Assembly (NCBI RefSeq): GCF_030733545.1
Contig: NZ_JASHIU010000001.1
Span: 372,001 to 436,000, forward strand
Reading direction: 5' to 3'
DNA from: Oceanicaulis sp. MMSF_3324
Lineage (GTDB): Bacteria > Pseudomonadota > Alphaproteobacteria > Caulobacterales > Maricaulaceae
Length of the DNA: 64,000 nucleotides
The notes under the pieces were generated by a model, which was not told the DNA's origin, searched no databases, and saw only the letters and a list, made by a program, of their open reading frames with translations. Made by a program: the position numbers and the translations under genes. This document shows, piece by piece, positions 7,988 to 16,935 of the stretch (position 1 is its first letter; the number at the start of each line of letters is the position of its first letter).

Positions 7988-8042
7988 CAGCCTCACAAGG
8001 CGCAGAGTTCGCGCTGACACGTTTCTGGTTGAGAAGGACATC

Positions 8043-8804
8043 ATGAACCAGTTTTCACACCCTGCTTACGGCGCACAGTCGCTCGACACCTCTGTGGATG
8101 CCGGCCTGCGCAGCTTCATGCTGGGCGTTTACAACAAGATGGGCCTCGGACTGCTGTTGTCCGCCGTGCTCGCCTTCGTTGTCGGCACCGTCGATCCGGT
8201 GACACAGCTCGTCTTCAACACGCCGCTCTACTTCGTCGTCCAGTTCGGCCCGATCGTGCTGCTGTTCGGCTCCATGTTCTTCATGCGCAACCCGTCCCCT
8301 CTGGGCGCCGCAGTCCTGTACTGGTCGGTCGTGTCCCTGATCGGAGCCGGGCTTGGCGTCTGGGTCCTGATGGCGGTTGGCGGCACGAGTGCTGAAACCC
8401 TGACCGGGACCATCTCGATCACCTTCGGCACCATCGCGCAGGCCTTCTTCATCACGGCGGCGGCCTTCTTCGGCCTCTCGCTGTACGGCTACACCACCAA
8501 GACGAACCTGCAGCCGATTGGCGCATTCCTCGTCATGGGCGTGATCGGCGTGGTGCTCATCTCGCTGCTGAACATGTTCTTCATCGAGAGCTCGGGCCTG
8601 CAATGGCTGATCCAGTTTGCGATCCTGGGCCTGATGGCCGGCGTCGTGGCCTGGCAGACCCAGTCGCTGAAGCTGACCTATGTGGAAGCACGCGGCGATG
8701 AGCGGTCCCTGGGCGTGCTGACCTATTACGGCGCGCTGAACCTGTATATCGCCTTCATCAACATGTTCCAGATCATCCTGATGATGCTGGGCAACCGCGA
8801 ATAG
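8043..8804 (+). CDS. Bax inhibitor-1/YccA family membrane protein
   Basis: 253 residues from the ATG at 8043, preceded by GAGAAGG at good spacing. Seven hydrophobic segments cover residues 25-250, with the family motifs FGLSLYGYTTKTNLQ and a C-terminal ALNLYIAFINMFQIILMMLG. BI-1/YccA proteins (YbhL, YccA in E. coli) are inner-membrane proteins linked to FtsH protease control and calcium leak. In-frame codons upstream (from 7932) are unlikely to be translated because they lack a ribosome-binding site. It is monocistronic, ended by a strong terminator. Confidence 0.92.
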   Translation: MNQFSHPAYGAQSLDTSVDAGLRSFMLGVYNKMGLGLLLSAVLAFVVGTVDPVTQLVFNTPLYFVVQFGPIVLLFGSMFFMRNPSPLGAAVLYWSVVSLIGAGLGVWVLMAVGGTSAETLTGTISITFGTIAQAFFITAAAFFGLSLYGYTTKTNLQPIGAFLVMGVIGVVLISLLNMFFIESSGLQWLIQFAILGLMAGVVAWQTQSLKLTYVEARGDERSLGVLTYYGALNLYIAFINMFQIILMMLGNRE

Positions 8805-8821
8805 GCGAACGCCTTTCCAGC

Positions 8822-8856
8822 AAAAACCCCGGAGCATCCGCTCCGGGGTTTTTTGT
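8822..8856 (+). terminator. rho-independent terminator
   Basis: AAAAACCCCGGAGC - ATCC - GCTCCGGGGTTTTTT: a perfect GC-rich stem with A and T flanks, so it can work for both the plus-strand Bax-inhibitor-1 gene and the converging DUF2794 gene. Confidence 0.93.
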
Positions 8857-8858
8857 GG

Positions 8859-9206
8859 TCAGGATCCGCTCCAGCTCAGTTTCTTGAGCTGATTGTCGAA
8901 AACCTTGAGCACGTTGGACAGCTCGTGGCCGCGCTTGAGGATGTTTCCGCCCGGCGCCACCACTTTCCAGGCGCCTTGTTTGCGGGCGTCCGCCGGGGTC
9001 TTCACGATCCGATAGATCGGCACTTCGGCGGCGTTTCTGAAAATGGCGAACTCGGCACGGTCCCTGAGGCCGTCAATGGCGTAGTCTCGCCATTCGCCGC
9101 CCGCCACCATCATACCGTAAACTCTCAGGATTTGATCGAGTTCGGTGCGCTGGAACATCACCTGATCATCTTTCGGGCGCGGCGTGTGAAGGGGAGTTAA
9201 AGCCAT
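8859..9206 (-). CDS. DUF2794 family protein
   Basis: 115 residues. The segment FQRTELDQILRVYGMMVAGG, then EWRDYAIDGLRDRAEFAIF, YRIVKT and APGGNILKRGHELSNVL, fits the DUF2794 family, a small soluble protein nearly confined to Alphaproteobacteria. No function is known. The gene ends 2 bases from the shared terminator and has about 330 bases of non-coding DNA upstream. Confidence 0.85.
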   Translation of the reverse strand: MALTPLHTPRPKDDQVMFQRTELDQILRVYGMMVAGGEWRDYAIDGLRDRAEFAIFRNAAEVPIYRIVKTPADARKQGAWKVVAPGGNILKRGHELSNVLKVFDNQLKKLSWSGS

Positions 9207-9535
9207 GTGTGTACTGAAATAACCTTCGTTCTGGACCTTACGAACTTTTCACAGTCTGCCGCAATCTCGCCGCAATTTCGTCCTCGCGCAGCCTAACCCC
9301 GTCACCACCTTAATCGCGTCGGCTGGCGCACACAAAACCCGCCTGATCTGGATTCACAGCCCCCCCAGCCCCCCGGGTCTGGCGGTTTGCGCCGGTCGAC
9401 ACCGTCTCCCTGTCATCGCGTTCCGTCATTTTCAGGCTTTGGTCATTCCCGGGCTCTAGAAAGCTGGTGCGAGGGGAAGAGGTAAGCTACCCCTGTTACG
9501 CCGTTTTCCGCAGCTGACGGGATGAGCCGCCGCCC
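9207..9535. other. divergent intergenic region, 329 bases
   Basis: Non-coding space between the DUF2794 gene (leftward) and the ABC operon (rightward). It contains a C-rich stretch around 9358-9380 and must hold both promoters, but I see no clear operator, repeat or RNA gene. Confidence 0.5.
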
Positions 9536-10288
9536 ATGATCCGCGCCGATCGCCTGATCAAACGTTTTGCCGGTTTCACGGCAGTGGACGCGGTGTCCTT
9601 CACGGTCGAGCGTGGCGAAGTCGTCGCGTTCCTGGGTCCCAACGGCGCGGGCAAATCCACCACCATGCGCATGCTGGCAGGGTGCCTGGAGCCTGATGAC
9701 GGCCGGGCGCTGATCGCTGACTTTGATTGCCATATCGATCGCCGCGCCGCGCAGTCTCATCTGGGCTATCTGCCCGAAGGCGCGCCCGCCTATCCTTCCA
9801 TGACGGCGCGCGGGTTTGTCCGGTTCGGCTTGCGCGCTCGAGGCTATTCCGGCGCCGCGCTCGAGGAAGCGACGCGCGTCGCGCTGGACCGCGCCCGGCT
9901 GGGCAAGATGGCGGACAAGGCGATCGGCGCTTTGTCGAAGGGGTATAAGCGCCGCGCCGCGCTTGCCGCCGCCATCGCCCATGACCCGCCGGTGCTGATC
10001 CTGGACGAGCCGACAGACGGGCTCGACCCCAACCAGAAGGATGGCGTCAGGGATCTGATCCGTGAGATGGCGCCGAAAAAGGCGATCCTGATCTCCACGC
10101 ATCTGCTTGATGAAGTGGACGCGATGTGCTCGCGCGCGGTCGTGATCGCCGAAGGTCGGGTGAAGGTCGACGCGACCCCGGCTGAAGTGGCGCGCCAGTT
10201 CGGCGGCAGCCTGGAAAGCGCGTTCCGCGGGCTGACCGGATCGCTCCAGGACCCCGTGATTTCAGATCAGACGGGGCCGCGCACATGA
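9536..10288 (+). CDS. ABC transporter ATP-binding protein (GldA-like)
   Basis: 250 residues, a complete ABC ATPase: Walker A LGPNGAGKST near 34-42, signature ALSKGYKRR near 132-140, Walker B LILDEPTDGLD near 154-164, and the switch His in ISTHLLDE. Closest in layout to the GldA/NosF/ABC-2 exporter ATPases. It starts the four-gene operon and overlaps the permease gene by 4 bases (ATGA). In Bacteroidetes this trio is tied to gliding, but homologues are common in non-gliding Proteobacteria, where the substrate is unknown. Confidence 0.9.
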   Translation: MIRADRLIKRFAGFTAVDAVSFTVERGEVVAFLGPNGAGKSTTMRMLAGCLEPDDGRALIADFDCHIDRRAAQSHLGYLPEGAPAYPSMTARGFVRFGLRARGYSGAALEEATRVALDRARLGKMADKAIGALSKGYKRRAALAAAIAHDPPVLILDEPTDGLDPNQKDGVRDLIREMAPKKAILISTHLLDEVDAMCSRAVVIAEGRVKVDATPAEVARQFGGSLESAFRGLTGSLQDPVISDQTGPRT

Positions 10289-11025
10289 CGGGTTTGATCG
10301 CGATTTTCCGGCGTGAAGTGGCGGCCTATTTCGAAACGCCGCTCGCCTATGTCTTCTTGTCCGTGTTCGCCTTTGCCGCGCCCGCTTTCGCCTGGCGGGT
10401 CGGCCGCCTGTTTGATACCGGGCGCGCCGATCTCAGCCCGCTGTTTGATTACATGCCCTGGCTGTTGCTCGTGCTGATGCCGGCGCTGGCCATGCGCGCC
10501 TGGGCGGAGGAACGCGATCGGGGCACGCTCGAAGTGCTGTTGGCGAGCCCGATCGCGCTTTACGAGCTGGTGCTGGGCAAGTTCCTCGCCGCGCTCAGCG
10601 TCGCCGCCCTGGCCCTGATGCTGACCTTCCCCATGTGGGCGGCGATGAATTATCTGGGCAGTCCCGATAACGCCGCCATCGCCACCGCCTATCTGGGCGC
10701 GCTCTTGCTCGCAGGCGGATATCTGGCGCTGGGCCAGGCCCTGTCCGCCTCCACCCCGAACCAGGTGATCGCGTTCGTGCTGGGTGTGGGCGCGTGCTTC
10801 CTCGTCACCGTGTCCGGCGCGCCCTTCATGCTGGACGCCTTGTCCGCGCACATGCCGGGCGCCGCGGCTGAAGCGCTGGCCGACCTGTCTGCGCTCGCCC
10901 GGTTTGACAGCTTACGCCGGGGCGTCATCAGCCTGGCGGACCTGATCTACTTCCTGTCTCTCATGGGGCTGGGCCTGGGGCTCGCCATGGCGCTGATTGA
11001 TGCGCGCCGGGGAGGCGGACGATGA
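10285..11025 (+). CDS. ABC-2 type permease (GldF-like)
   Basis: 246 residues with six hydrophobic segments. It opens MTGLIAIFRREVAAYFETP, and the conserved loop PALAMRAWAEERDRGTLEVLLASP is the ABC-2 membrane-protein signature seen in GldF and NosY. It forms the membrane part of the transporter with the ATPase just upstream. It is coupled on both sides by ATGA overlaps. Confidence 0.88.
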   Translation: MTGLIAIFRREVAAYFETPLAYVFLSVFAFAAPAFAWRVGRLFDTGRADLSPLFDYMPWLLLVLMPALAMRAWAEERDRGTLEVLLASPIALYELVLGKFLAALSVAALALMLTFPMWAAMNYLGSPDNAAIATAYLGALLLAGGYLALGQALSASTPNQVIAFVLGVGACFLVTVSGAPFMLDALSAHMPGAAAEALADLSALARFDSLRRGVISLADLIYFLSLMGLGLGLAMALIDARRGGGR

Positions 11026-12869
11026 GCCGCAATCGCTTCCTCTGGGTGATGATCCTCAGCCTCATTCTGGGGTTCGCCGGGCTGAACATGACGGCCCGGC
11101 TCATGCTCGACGGGGCCCGGCTCGATCTGACCGAGCGCGGTCTTTACGAATTGTCGGACGGCACGCGCGATGTCCTGTCCCGGATCGACGAGCCGATGAC
11201 GCTCTCCTTCTATTATTCGCGGGCGGAAGCGGCCGGCTATCCCGAGCTTCGGGCCTATGGCGCGCGGGTGCGGGAATTACTGCGCACCCTGACGGCGCGG
11301 TCGGGCGGGGCGCTGCGCCTTGAAGAGATTGATCCGGCGCCGTTTTCGCCAGAGGAAGACGCGGCCATCGCCGCCGGTCTCCAGCCGGTCCCGGTCGAGG
11401 GCGGCGGCCAGATCTTCTTCGGTCTGGTGGGCCGCAACGCGGTTGATGACGCCCGCATCATTGCGTTCTTCGACCCCCAGGATGAAGCGCGGCTGGAATA
11501 CGAGATCGTCCGTCTCGTCGCGGAGCTGGAGCGCGCCCGCACGCCCCGTCTGGCGATCATTTCGGACCTGCCCTTCGCACCGGATCGGGAGGGCCGCAGC
11601 GGCAATCGCATCATCGACGAGCTGGGCGCGACCTATGAGCTGAGCTGGCTGGAGCCCGATTTTGAAACCATCCCGGAAGACGCTGATGCGCTGCTGGTGA
11701 TCCATCCGCCGATCATGAGCGAGCGTCAGCTCTATCTCATCGACCAGTTCACCCTGGCCCGGGGCCGGGTCATGGCGGCTGTGGACCCCATGGCGCATCT
11801 GGCGTTGAAACCGGGGCCGGACGGCCTGCCCCCGCTTAACGCCCAACGCGCTACGGACCTGCCGCGGCTCTTTGCCAGCTGGGGCGTCATCTACGATCGC
11901 AACAGCGTCGGCATGGATGGCGAAACCGGCCTGCCGGTGCAGATCGTCGAGGCGGGACGCACCCGCATGCGCGCCTATCCGCTCTGGTTCTCGGTGCCGC
12001 CCGCCGGGTTGAACGCATCGCTGCCCGGTCTGGCGGGGCTGTCCCGATCGGTCAATCTGGGTTCGCCGGGCGTTCTGGGATTTGAGCCCGATGCGGGTCT
12101 GAATGTGACGCCGCTTCTGTCCACTAGCGCCCAGGGCGCGCGGCTGGACGCCGATATCGCCGCCTCGAGCCCCTCACCTGAAGAGTTGATGCGCACTTTC
12201 GAGGCGGCTCCGGATGCGCCGCTCAATCTGGGCCTGTTGCTAGATGGACGCTTCCGCACTGCCTTCCCGGATGGGCCGCCCGCCGATGACGGCGCGCCGA
12301 TCACCGCAGATCATCTGGATGAAAGCACCGGGCCGGGCGAAGTGATCGTGTTGGGTGATGTGGACCTGTTCGATCCGGCTTTCTATCTGCGCGCCGATCC
12401 GGTGCAGGGCGAACAGGTGGTGGCGGACAATCTGTCTCTGGTGCTCAATCTGGTGGACCGGTTGGCGGGCGATCGCGCGCTGGTGACCCTGCGCTCCCGC
12501 TCGCGTTCGGATCGCCCCATGACGCGCGTGGACGCCCTGCGCACGGCGGCGGAAGCCCGCTATCTCACCTTGCAGGACAGCCTGCAGGCCGAGCTGAGCG
12601 AAGCCGAAGGCCGGCTGGAGGAATTGACCCGTCTGGGCCGCGCCTCGGCGCTGGGCGGGGCGGGCAGTGCGGATGCGGCGGAGGCCGAGGCCCTGCGCGC
12701 CCAGATCCTGGATGCGCGCGAACGCCTCCGCGAGATCGAGCGGGGCTTCCGCGTCGAGATTGATGCGCTGGAGAACCGGCTCTTGTTGTGGACGCTCTGG
12801 CTGCCGCCCCTGGCGGTCCTGGTCTTCGGTATTGTGGCTGCTGTCTGGCGCAGGAGACATCGCGCATGA
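11022..12869 (+). CDS. GldG-like ABC auxiliary protein
   Basis: 615 residues. An N-terminal membrane helix (residues 5-25) is followed by a long periplasmic region and a C-terminal membrane helix (about 590-610), with a coiled-coil-like Glu/Arg/Leu-rich segment just before it (about 510-580). The motif LDLTERGLYELSDGTRDVL near 29-47 and LSFYYSR are typical of the GldG/ABC-type auxiliary family. The protein probably forms the extracytoplasmic partner of the exporter. It overlaps the next gene by 4 bases. Confidence 0.85.
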   Translation: MSRNRFLWVMILSLILGFAGLNMTARLMLDGARLDLTERGLYELSDGTRDVLSRIDEPMTLSFYYSRAEAAGYPELRAYGARVRELLRTLTARSGGALRLEEIDPAPFSPEEDAAIAAGLQPVPVEGGGQIFFGLVGRNAVDDARIIAFFDPQDEARLEYEIVRLVAELERARTPRLAIISDLPFAPDREGRSGNRIIDELGATYELSWLEPDFETIPEDADALLVIHPPIMSERQLYLIDQFTLARGRVMAAVDPMAHLALKPGPDGLPPLNAQRATDLPRLFASWGVIYDRNSVGMDGETGLPVQIVEAGRTRMRAYPLWFSVPPAGLNASLPGLAGLSRSVNLGSPGVLGFEPDAGLNVTPLLSTSAQGARLDADIAASSPSPEELMRTFEAAPDAPLNLGLLLDGRFRTAFPDGPPADDGAPITADHLDESTGPGEVIVLGDVDLFDPAFYLRADPVQGEQVVADNLSLVLNLVDRLAGDRALVTLRSRSRSDRPMTRVDALRTAAEARYLTLQDSLQAELSEAEGRLEELTRLGRASALGGAGSADAAEAEALRAQILDARERLREIERGFRVEIDALENRLLLWTLWLPPLAVLVFGIVAAVWRRRHRA

Positions 12870-13897
12870 GCCGGCCCACACCCCATAAGCGCCGCGGCGT
12901 GCAGGCGCTGATCAGCCTGGTCGTGGCCTTGGGCCTTCTGCTTTCGGGGGCCGCCGCTGTCTGGCGTGACGCGCGGAGCGGCCAGGCGCCTGAGGTCAGC
13001 GGTCCGGTGCTTCCGGACTGGTCCGAACAGGCGTCCAGCGCGTCGCGCATCCGGGTTGAGACATCAGACGGCGTGTTTGTCATGGAAGAGCGCGGAGCGC
13101 GCTGGGTCATGGCGAACCGGGGCGACTACCCGGTGCGCGCCGAACGCATTGCCGAGCTCGATACGCTGTTACAGAGGCTGGTCTTTACCGAAGCCATGAC
13201 CCGGGACGCCGACAAGTTTGACCGTCTGGGGCTGGGCGCACCTGAAACCGGCGGCGATGGCGTCCGCGTGACCGTCAGCAATGCCGGGGGTGAGACCCTC
13301 GCGGATCTGATCATCGGGCGTTTGCGCGGCGAGACCGGGCTCTATGTGCGCCGACCGGGGGGCGTGCGCGCCTATGCGGCGTCCGGGCCCGTGCTGGCGG
13401 CGGATCTGTTGGGAGATCCGGGGCGCTGGATGGGGCTCGATTTCTGGAACCATGAGGGGTCGGCCATCGCCCGGGCGGAAATCGAACCTGAATTCGGGCC
13501 GGACTGGCGGGTGATGCGGGCCGGGGAAGCTCAGCGCTATTACGAATTGCGTGAACCGTCCGGCTGGCGCCTGGTAACGGCGGGCGCGGCCAATGGCGTG
13601 GCGACGGCGGGTGCGCAATTGCGCTTTCGCGACGTCAAACCCGATCAGGAGGTCGTGGGCGCCTATGTGGCCCGCCATGCGGCCGTGACCTTCTCGGGCC
13701 TCGCCTATGAAATGCACTTCTATGCCGAGGGCGAGGAACGCTGGGTGACGATCGAGCTGGCGGCGCTGGCTGATGATGCCGCGCCCCGGGCCGCGCATTT
13801 CAACGCTCAGGTGGAGGGCTGGGCGTTCCGGGTCAGCCCCGATGCCTATGAGCGTCTGACCCGTGGGCTCGATCAGGTGGCCGAGCCGGTCAATTAA
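12866..13897 (+). CDS. DUF4340 domain-containing protein
   Basis: 343 residues from the ATG at 12866 (ATGA overlap). One N-terminal membrane helix (about 12-32) and a periplasmic domain with repeated strand units such as IRVETSDGVFVMEERGARWVMA and ADLIIGRLRGETGLYVRR, which is the DUF4340 pattern. It closes the four-gene GldA/F/G-like operon. In other genomes DUF4340 proteins also follow GldG-like genes, which supports a shared envelope function. The exact role is unknown. Confidence 0.85.
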   Translation: MSRPTPHKRRGVQALISLVVALGLLLSGAAAVWRDARSGQAPEVSGPVLPDWSEQASSASRIRVETSDGVFVMEERGARWVMANRGDYPVRAERIAELDTLLQRLVFTEAMTRDADKFDRLGLGAPETGGDGVRVTVSNAGGETLADLIIGRLRGETGLYVRRPGGVRAYAASGPVLAADLLGDPGRWMGLDFWNHEGSAIARAEIEPEFGPDWRVMRAGEAQRYYELREPSGWRLVTAGAANGVATAGAQLRFRDVKPDQEVVGAYVARHAAVTFSGLAYEMHFYAEGEERWVTIELAALADDAAPRAAHFNAQVEGWAFRVSPDAYERLTRGLDQVAEPVN

Positions 13898-13966
13898 CCC
13901 CAATTCACTTTTCCATCTGGTGACTGTGCGCCAGTCTGTCCCGATACGACAGGTCGGGAGGACGTG

Positions 13967-14530
13967 ATGGGGTTGAGACAGTGCATTATGAGCGTGAGCG
14001 TCGCCTTGTGTTTCACAGGCTGGGCCAGCGCGCAGGAGGATGTGTCCGCGCGACAGCTCGAGGCGATGGCGCGTCTGGCGCCGCTGGCGGGCGATTGGGT
14101 GGTCACCGGTCAGATCATGGGACCGGACGGCGCGCAACCGCTGGAGCCCGGCACGGCGCAGGCCGATTACGCCTTCAATGATCGCGGACTGGAGGAAACC
14201 GCCCGGATCGATCTGGGATCGGACGGGCTGACCGAGCTGCGCACCCTGTTCAGCTATGATCCCTATCGCGAGATCTACCGGCTCAGCGTCATGGATGACG
14301 CTTTCGGGCTTCTCGATATCTATGAGGGTGATTTTGACGCCGAAGGCCGTCTGGTGACGACCAATCTGCGCGCCGATACCTCCTATCCCATTGAAGGCGG
14401 ACAGCTACACTTCAAGCTGATCCATGACTTCACCGCCAGCGAAGGCCATGATTTCGAGGTTCATATGAGCGCGGATGGCGGCGAGAGCTGGATGCTGTAT
14501 TTCGACCAGCACTACGCCCGAGCGGGCTAG
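13967..14530 (+). CDS. exported DUF1579-like protein
   Basis: 187 residues from the ATG at 13967, with GGGAGG 5 bases upstream. Residues 1-22 form a signal peptide ending WASAQ. The mature part begins with LAPLAGDWVVTGQIMGPDG and continues as a beta-rich domain (YAFNDRGLEETARIDLGSDG, LRTLFSYDPYREIYRLSVMDD). This resembles the DUF1579/lipocalin-like group of secreted small beta-barrels. It is 69 bases from the DUF4340 gene and its last 4 bases overlap the convergent DUF1223 gene. Function unknown. Confidence 0.6.
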   Translation: MGLRQCIMSVSVALCFTGWASAQEDVSARQLEAMARLAPLAGDWVVTGQIMGPDGAQPLEPGTAQADYAFNDRGLEETARIDLGSDGLTELRTLFSYDPYREIYRLSVMDDAFGLLDIYEGDFDAEGRLVTTNLRADTSYPIEGGQLHFKLIHDFTASEGHDFEVHMSADGGESWMLYFDQHYARAG

Positions 14531-15252
14531 GGCAGCCGCGCCGCCGCCAGAATGCGTCCGCCCGGCCCGTCCTGGACCAGCACCACTGCATCCAGACCCT
14601 GGGCGGTGTCGGGCAGGACATAACGCGCCTCCCCGCCCTGCCAGTCGGCGAGCTTCTCGACGGCGCGGACCATGTTGAAATGGGTCATGCGCAAGCCGGC
14701 ATTGCGCCCGCTTTCAATCTGGCGGGTCTGAACACCCGGCTCATACTGCACCACCCAGATCTCCGCCGGGGTGGCGCGGGCGCCTGAAAGCGCGAGCGAT
14801 TGAGCGCCTGTGTCGGTCTCTTCGATGTGAGCTGTGGGGATCGGGGCGGTCTCATCCAGCGCTGCCCTGATCCGGTCGGCGTCAAAGCGCAATTGCTCGG
14901 GCGAGCCGTTGAGCACGAAATGCGGGGTGTAGACCCGCATGGCCTCGCCCGCATCCACATAGGCTTTCTGGCGATCCATGAATTGGGGCATGGCGAACTG
15001 GTCCGCCCAGCCATAGGCGTCCCAGTAATTCACGCCCCAGGCCAAAGCGATCACATCGTCCTCTTCGCCAAATTCGGCCAGCAGCTGGTTGGCGGCGGGG
15101 CAGAGCGGGCAGCCCTGGGAGGTGAACAGCTCCACCACGCGCACGCTGTCAAAGGCGGCGGACACAGCCCGCTGGGGCGCCGCTTGCGTCTCATCAGACG
15201 GAGCGGTGTGGGCCTGGAAGAGGACGGCCAGAACGGAGAGCCACGTAAGCAT
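14527..15252 (-). CDS. DUF1223 thioredoxin-like exported protein
   Basis: 241 residues. A signal peptide (about 1-17) precedes a thioredoxin-like fold with VVELFTSQGCPLCPAANQLL near residues 39-58, whose CPLC is the redox-like motif, then NYWDAYGWADQFAMPQFMDRQKAY and TPHFVLNG. These are the hallmarks of DUF1223 proteins, which are periplasmic and of unknown substrate. It is convergent with the gene at 13967-14530, sharing 4 bases. Confidence 0.87.
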   Translation of the reverse strand: MLTWLSVLAVLFQAHTAPSDETQAAPQRAVSAAFDSVRVVELFTSQGCPLCPAANQLLAEFGEEDDVIALAWGVNYWDAYGWADQFAMPQFMDRQKAYVDAGEAMRVYTPHFVLNGSPEQLRFDADRIRAALDETAPIPTAHIEETDTGAQSLALSGARATPAEIWVVQYEPGVQTRQIESGRNAGLRMTHFNMVRAVEKLADWQGGEARYVLPDTAQGLDAVVLVQDGPGGRILAAARLP

Positions 15253-15311
15253 AAGTGCTTACTAGCCCATATCCGGCTCGCTTGAAATTCACAGGGCCGT
15301 TATGGCCTGTT

Positions 15312-15995
15312 TCAATGCGAGTCTTTCGTCGCGCTCTCTTCGCTCTCGTCGGCCGATTTGGCGTATTTCAGCGTCATCGGGACATTGGCCAGCACGAACA
15401 GGAAGAAGAGCGGGAAGGTGCCGAAGAAGCGGAAATTGACCCAGAAGGCCTCGCTCAGCTCGAGCCCTGCGAACCAGCGTGCGCTTTCTGGCACGTTGGC
15501 GTCGACGATGTGCCGCCACATCACCTCGTTCAGCACCGCCAGGAAGGCGAAGAACAGTGCCCAGCGAATGCCCAGCATGACCCAGGCATGGTCGGGCATG
15601 GAGTAGATCGACCCGAACAGGCGCTTCCAGACATTGAAGCCGAGCGCAAAGCTGATGAGGATCGCAAAGCAGAAGATCAGATTGATGATCGTCGGCTTGA
15701 TGAAGATGAAGATCGGATCCTGCAGATAGATCGTCATGCCGCCGAACAGCGTCACGATGACGAAGGTCACCGCCAGCATGGGCGGGAAGCGCTTCTGGGT
15801 GACGATCGCGTAGACCACGGCGGCGGCGGTGGCGAGCATGAAGATGCCCGTCGCCCAGTAGATCGCCTGATCCTCCACCATGCGCTTGGCGACATTGTAG
15901 GTGATCATGAAGATCGCCGCCGGCCCGACATCGACCAGCAGCTTGGAGCCCTGTCCGATGGTGCTCTTGGAGGTGTCGCTCTGGGCGTCTGACAT
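15312..15995 (-). CDS. yciB: inner membrane-spanning protein YciB (septation protein A family)
   Basis: 227 residues, five to six membrane helices. Family signatures: LLVDVGPAAIFMITYN at the N terminus, PIFIFIKPTIINLIFC in the middle and AFLAVLNEVMWRH towards the end. YciB/IspZ is implicated in cell-envelope synthesis and septation through contacts with elongation and division proteins. It is longer than the E. coli protein because of a charged N-terminal extension and a Ser/Glu-rich C-terminal tail. It lies between DUF1223 and a DMT transporter on the same strand. Confidence 0.93.
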   Translation of the reverse strand: MSDAQSDTSKSTIGQGSKLLVDVGPAAIFMITYNVAKRMVEDQAIYWATGIFMLATAAAVVYAIVTQKRFPPMLAVTFVIVTLFGGMTIYLQDPIFIFIKPTIINLIFCFAILISFALGFNVWKRLFGSIYSMPDHAWVMLGIRWALFFAFLAVLNEVMWRHIVDANVPESARWFAGLELSEAFWVNFRFFGTFPLFFLFVLANVPMTLKYAKSADESEESATKDSH

Positions 15996-16068
15996 GGGAT
16001 CGCGGTCCGGCTTGGTTACTGGGATATCCTTGATGCCCTAATACGCAGGCGGGCGAAACCCGGATTGG

Positions 16069-16917
16069 TTATCCGAGCTGAATTGCAGCCAGTCCCAGGG
16101 CCAGCACGACCGCGAGCACGACCCGGCGTACGCCCAGAGGCTCCTTCAGGATCACCGCCGCGACGATCGCGCCAAACACCACCGAGGTCTCTCGCAAGGC
16201 CGCCATGGGTGCGACCGGGGCATTGGCGTAGGCATAGAGTGCGAGCCCGTACGTCGTGATGTTGAAAAAGGAGGCGTAAAAGCCGCGTTTGAGCTCGGAC
16301 CGGGCGACGCGGATCAGCTGATCGCCGCGCCGCACCCAGGCGGTCCCGATCAGTGATATGGCGCTCAGCACGAAGAACCAGGCCGCATAGACCAGCGCAG
16401 AGCCGGCTGCGCGCACGCCCGAGGCGTCATTGACCGTATAGCTCGCCGTCATGACCGCCGCGGACAGGGCGAAACCGAGCGCCGCCGCCTTGGGCGCGCC
16501 GCCCTTTTCGGGCCAGGCGAAGGCGATGATGGCGGCGGAGGCGACCGACAGGCCGATGATGGCGAGCGGGCTCAGGGGTTCGCCCAGAAAGGCGAAGGCG
16601 AACAATCCGGCGATGGCCGGAGCGGCGCCGCGCATCACCGGATAGACCAGATTCATGGATCCGCGCCGGAAGGCGGAGATCATCAGCATGTTGAAGGCCC
16701 AGATCAGCCCTGCGCCAAGCAGGAGGAAGCGCCAGACCTCCCAGCTCGGGATCGGAAACACAAACAGGACCGGGCTGAGCCAGAGGGCGGAAAAGACCAT
16801 GGACACGCCCCGGAAGGTGAGCGTGTCTTCGGCGCGCTTGGTGAACAGCGCCATGCCGGCATGCGCCATGGCGGATATCAGCGCAGCCAGAGCCGCAAGG
16901 GGCGGGATGGTCTCCAT
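16069..16917 (-). CDS. EamA/DMT superfamily transporter
   Basis: 282 residues with ten hydrophobic helices in two repeats, the layout of EamA drug/metabolite transporters. The end of repeat one reads AAPAIAGLFAFAFLGEPLS and of repeat two ETSVVFGAIVAAVILKEPLG, the two matching E-P-L helices of the family. The substrate cannot be read from sequence. It follows a zincin gene on the same strand with an 18-base gap, suggesting co-transcription. Confidence 0.88.
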   Translation of the reverse strand: METIPPLAALAALISAMAHAGMALFTKRAEDTLTFRGVSMVFSALWLSPVLFVFPIPSWEVWRFLLLGAGLIWAFNMLMISAFRRGSMNLVYPVMRGAAPAIAGLFAFAFLGEPLSPLAIIGLSVASAAIIAFAWPEKGGAPKAAALGFALSAAVMTASYTVNDASGVRAAGSALVYAAWFFVLSAISLIGTAWVRRGDQLIRVARSELKRGFYASFFNITTYGLALYAYANAPVAPMAALRETSVVFGAIVAAVILKEPLGVRRVVLAVVLALGLAAIQLG

Positions 16918-16935
16918 GCCCCGCTCTTACGACGA

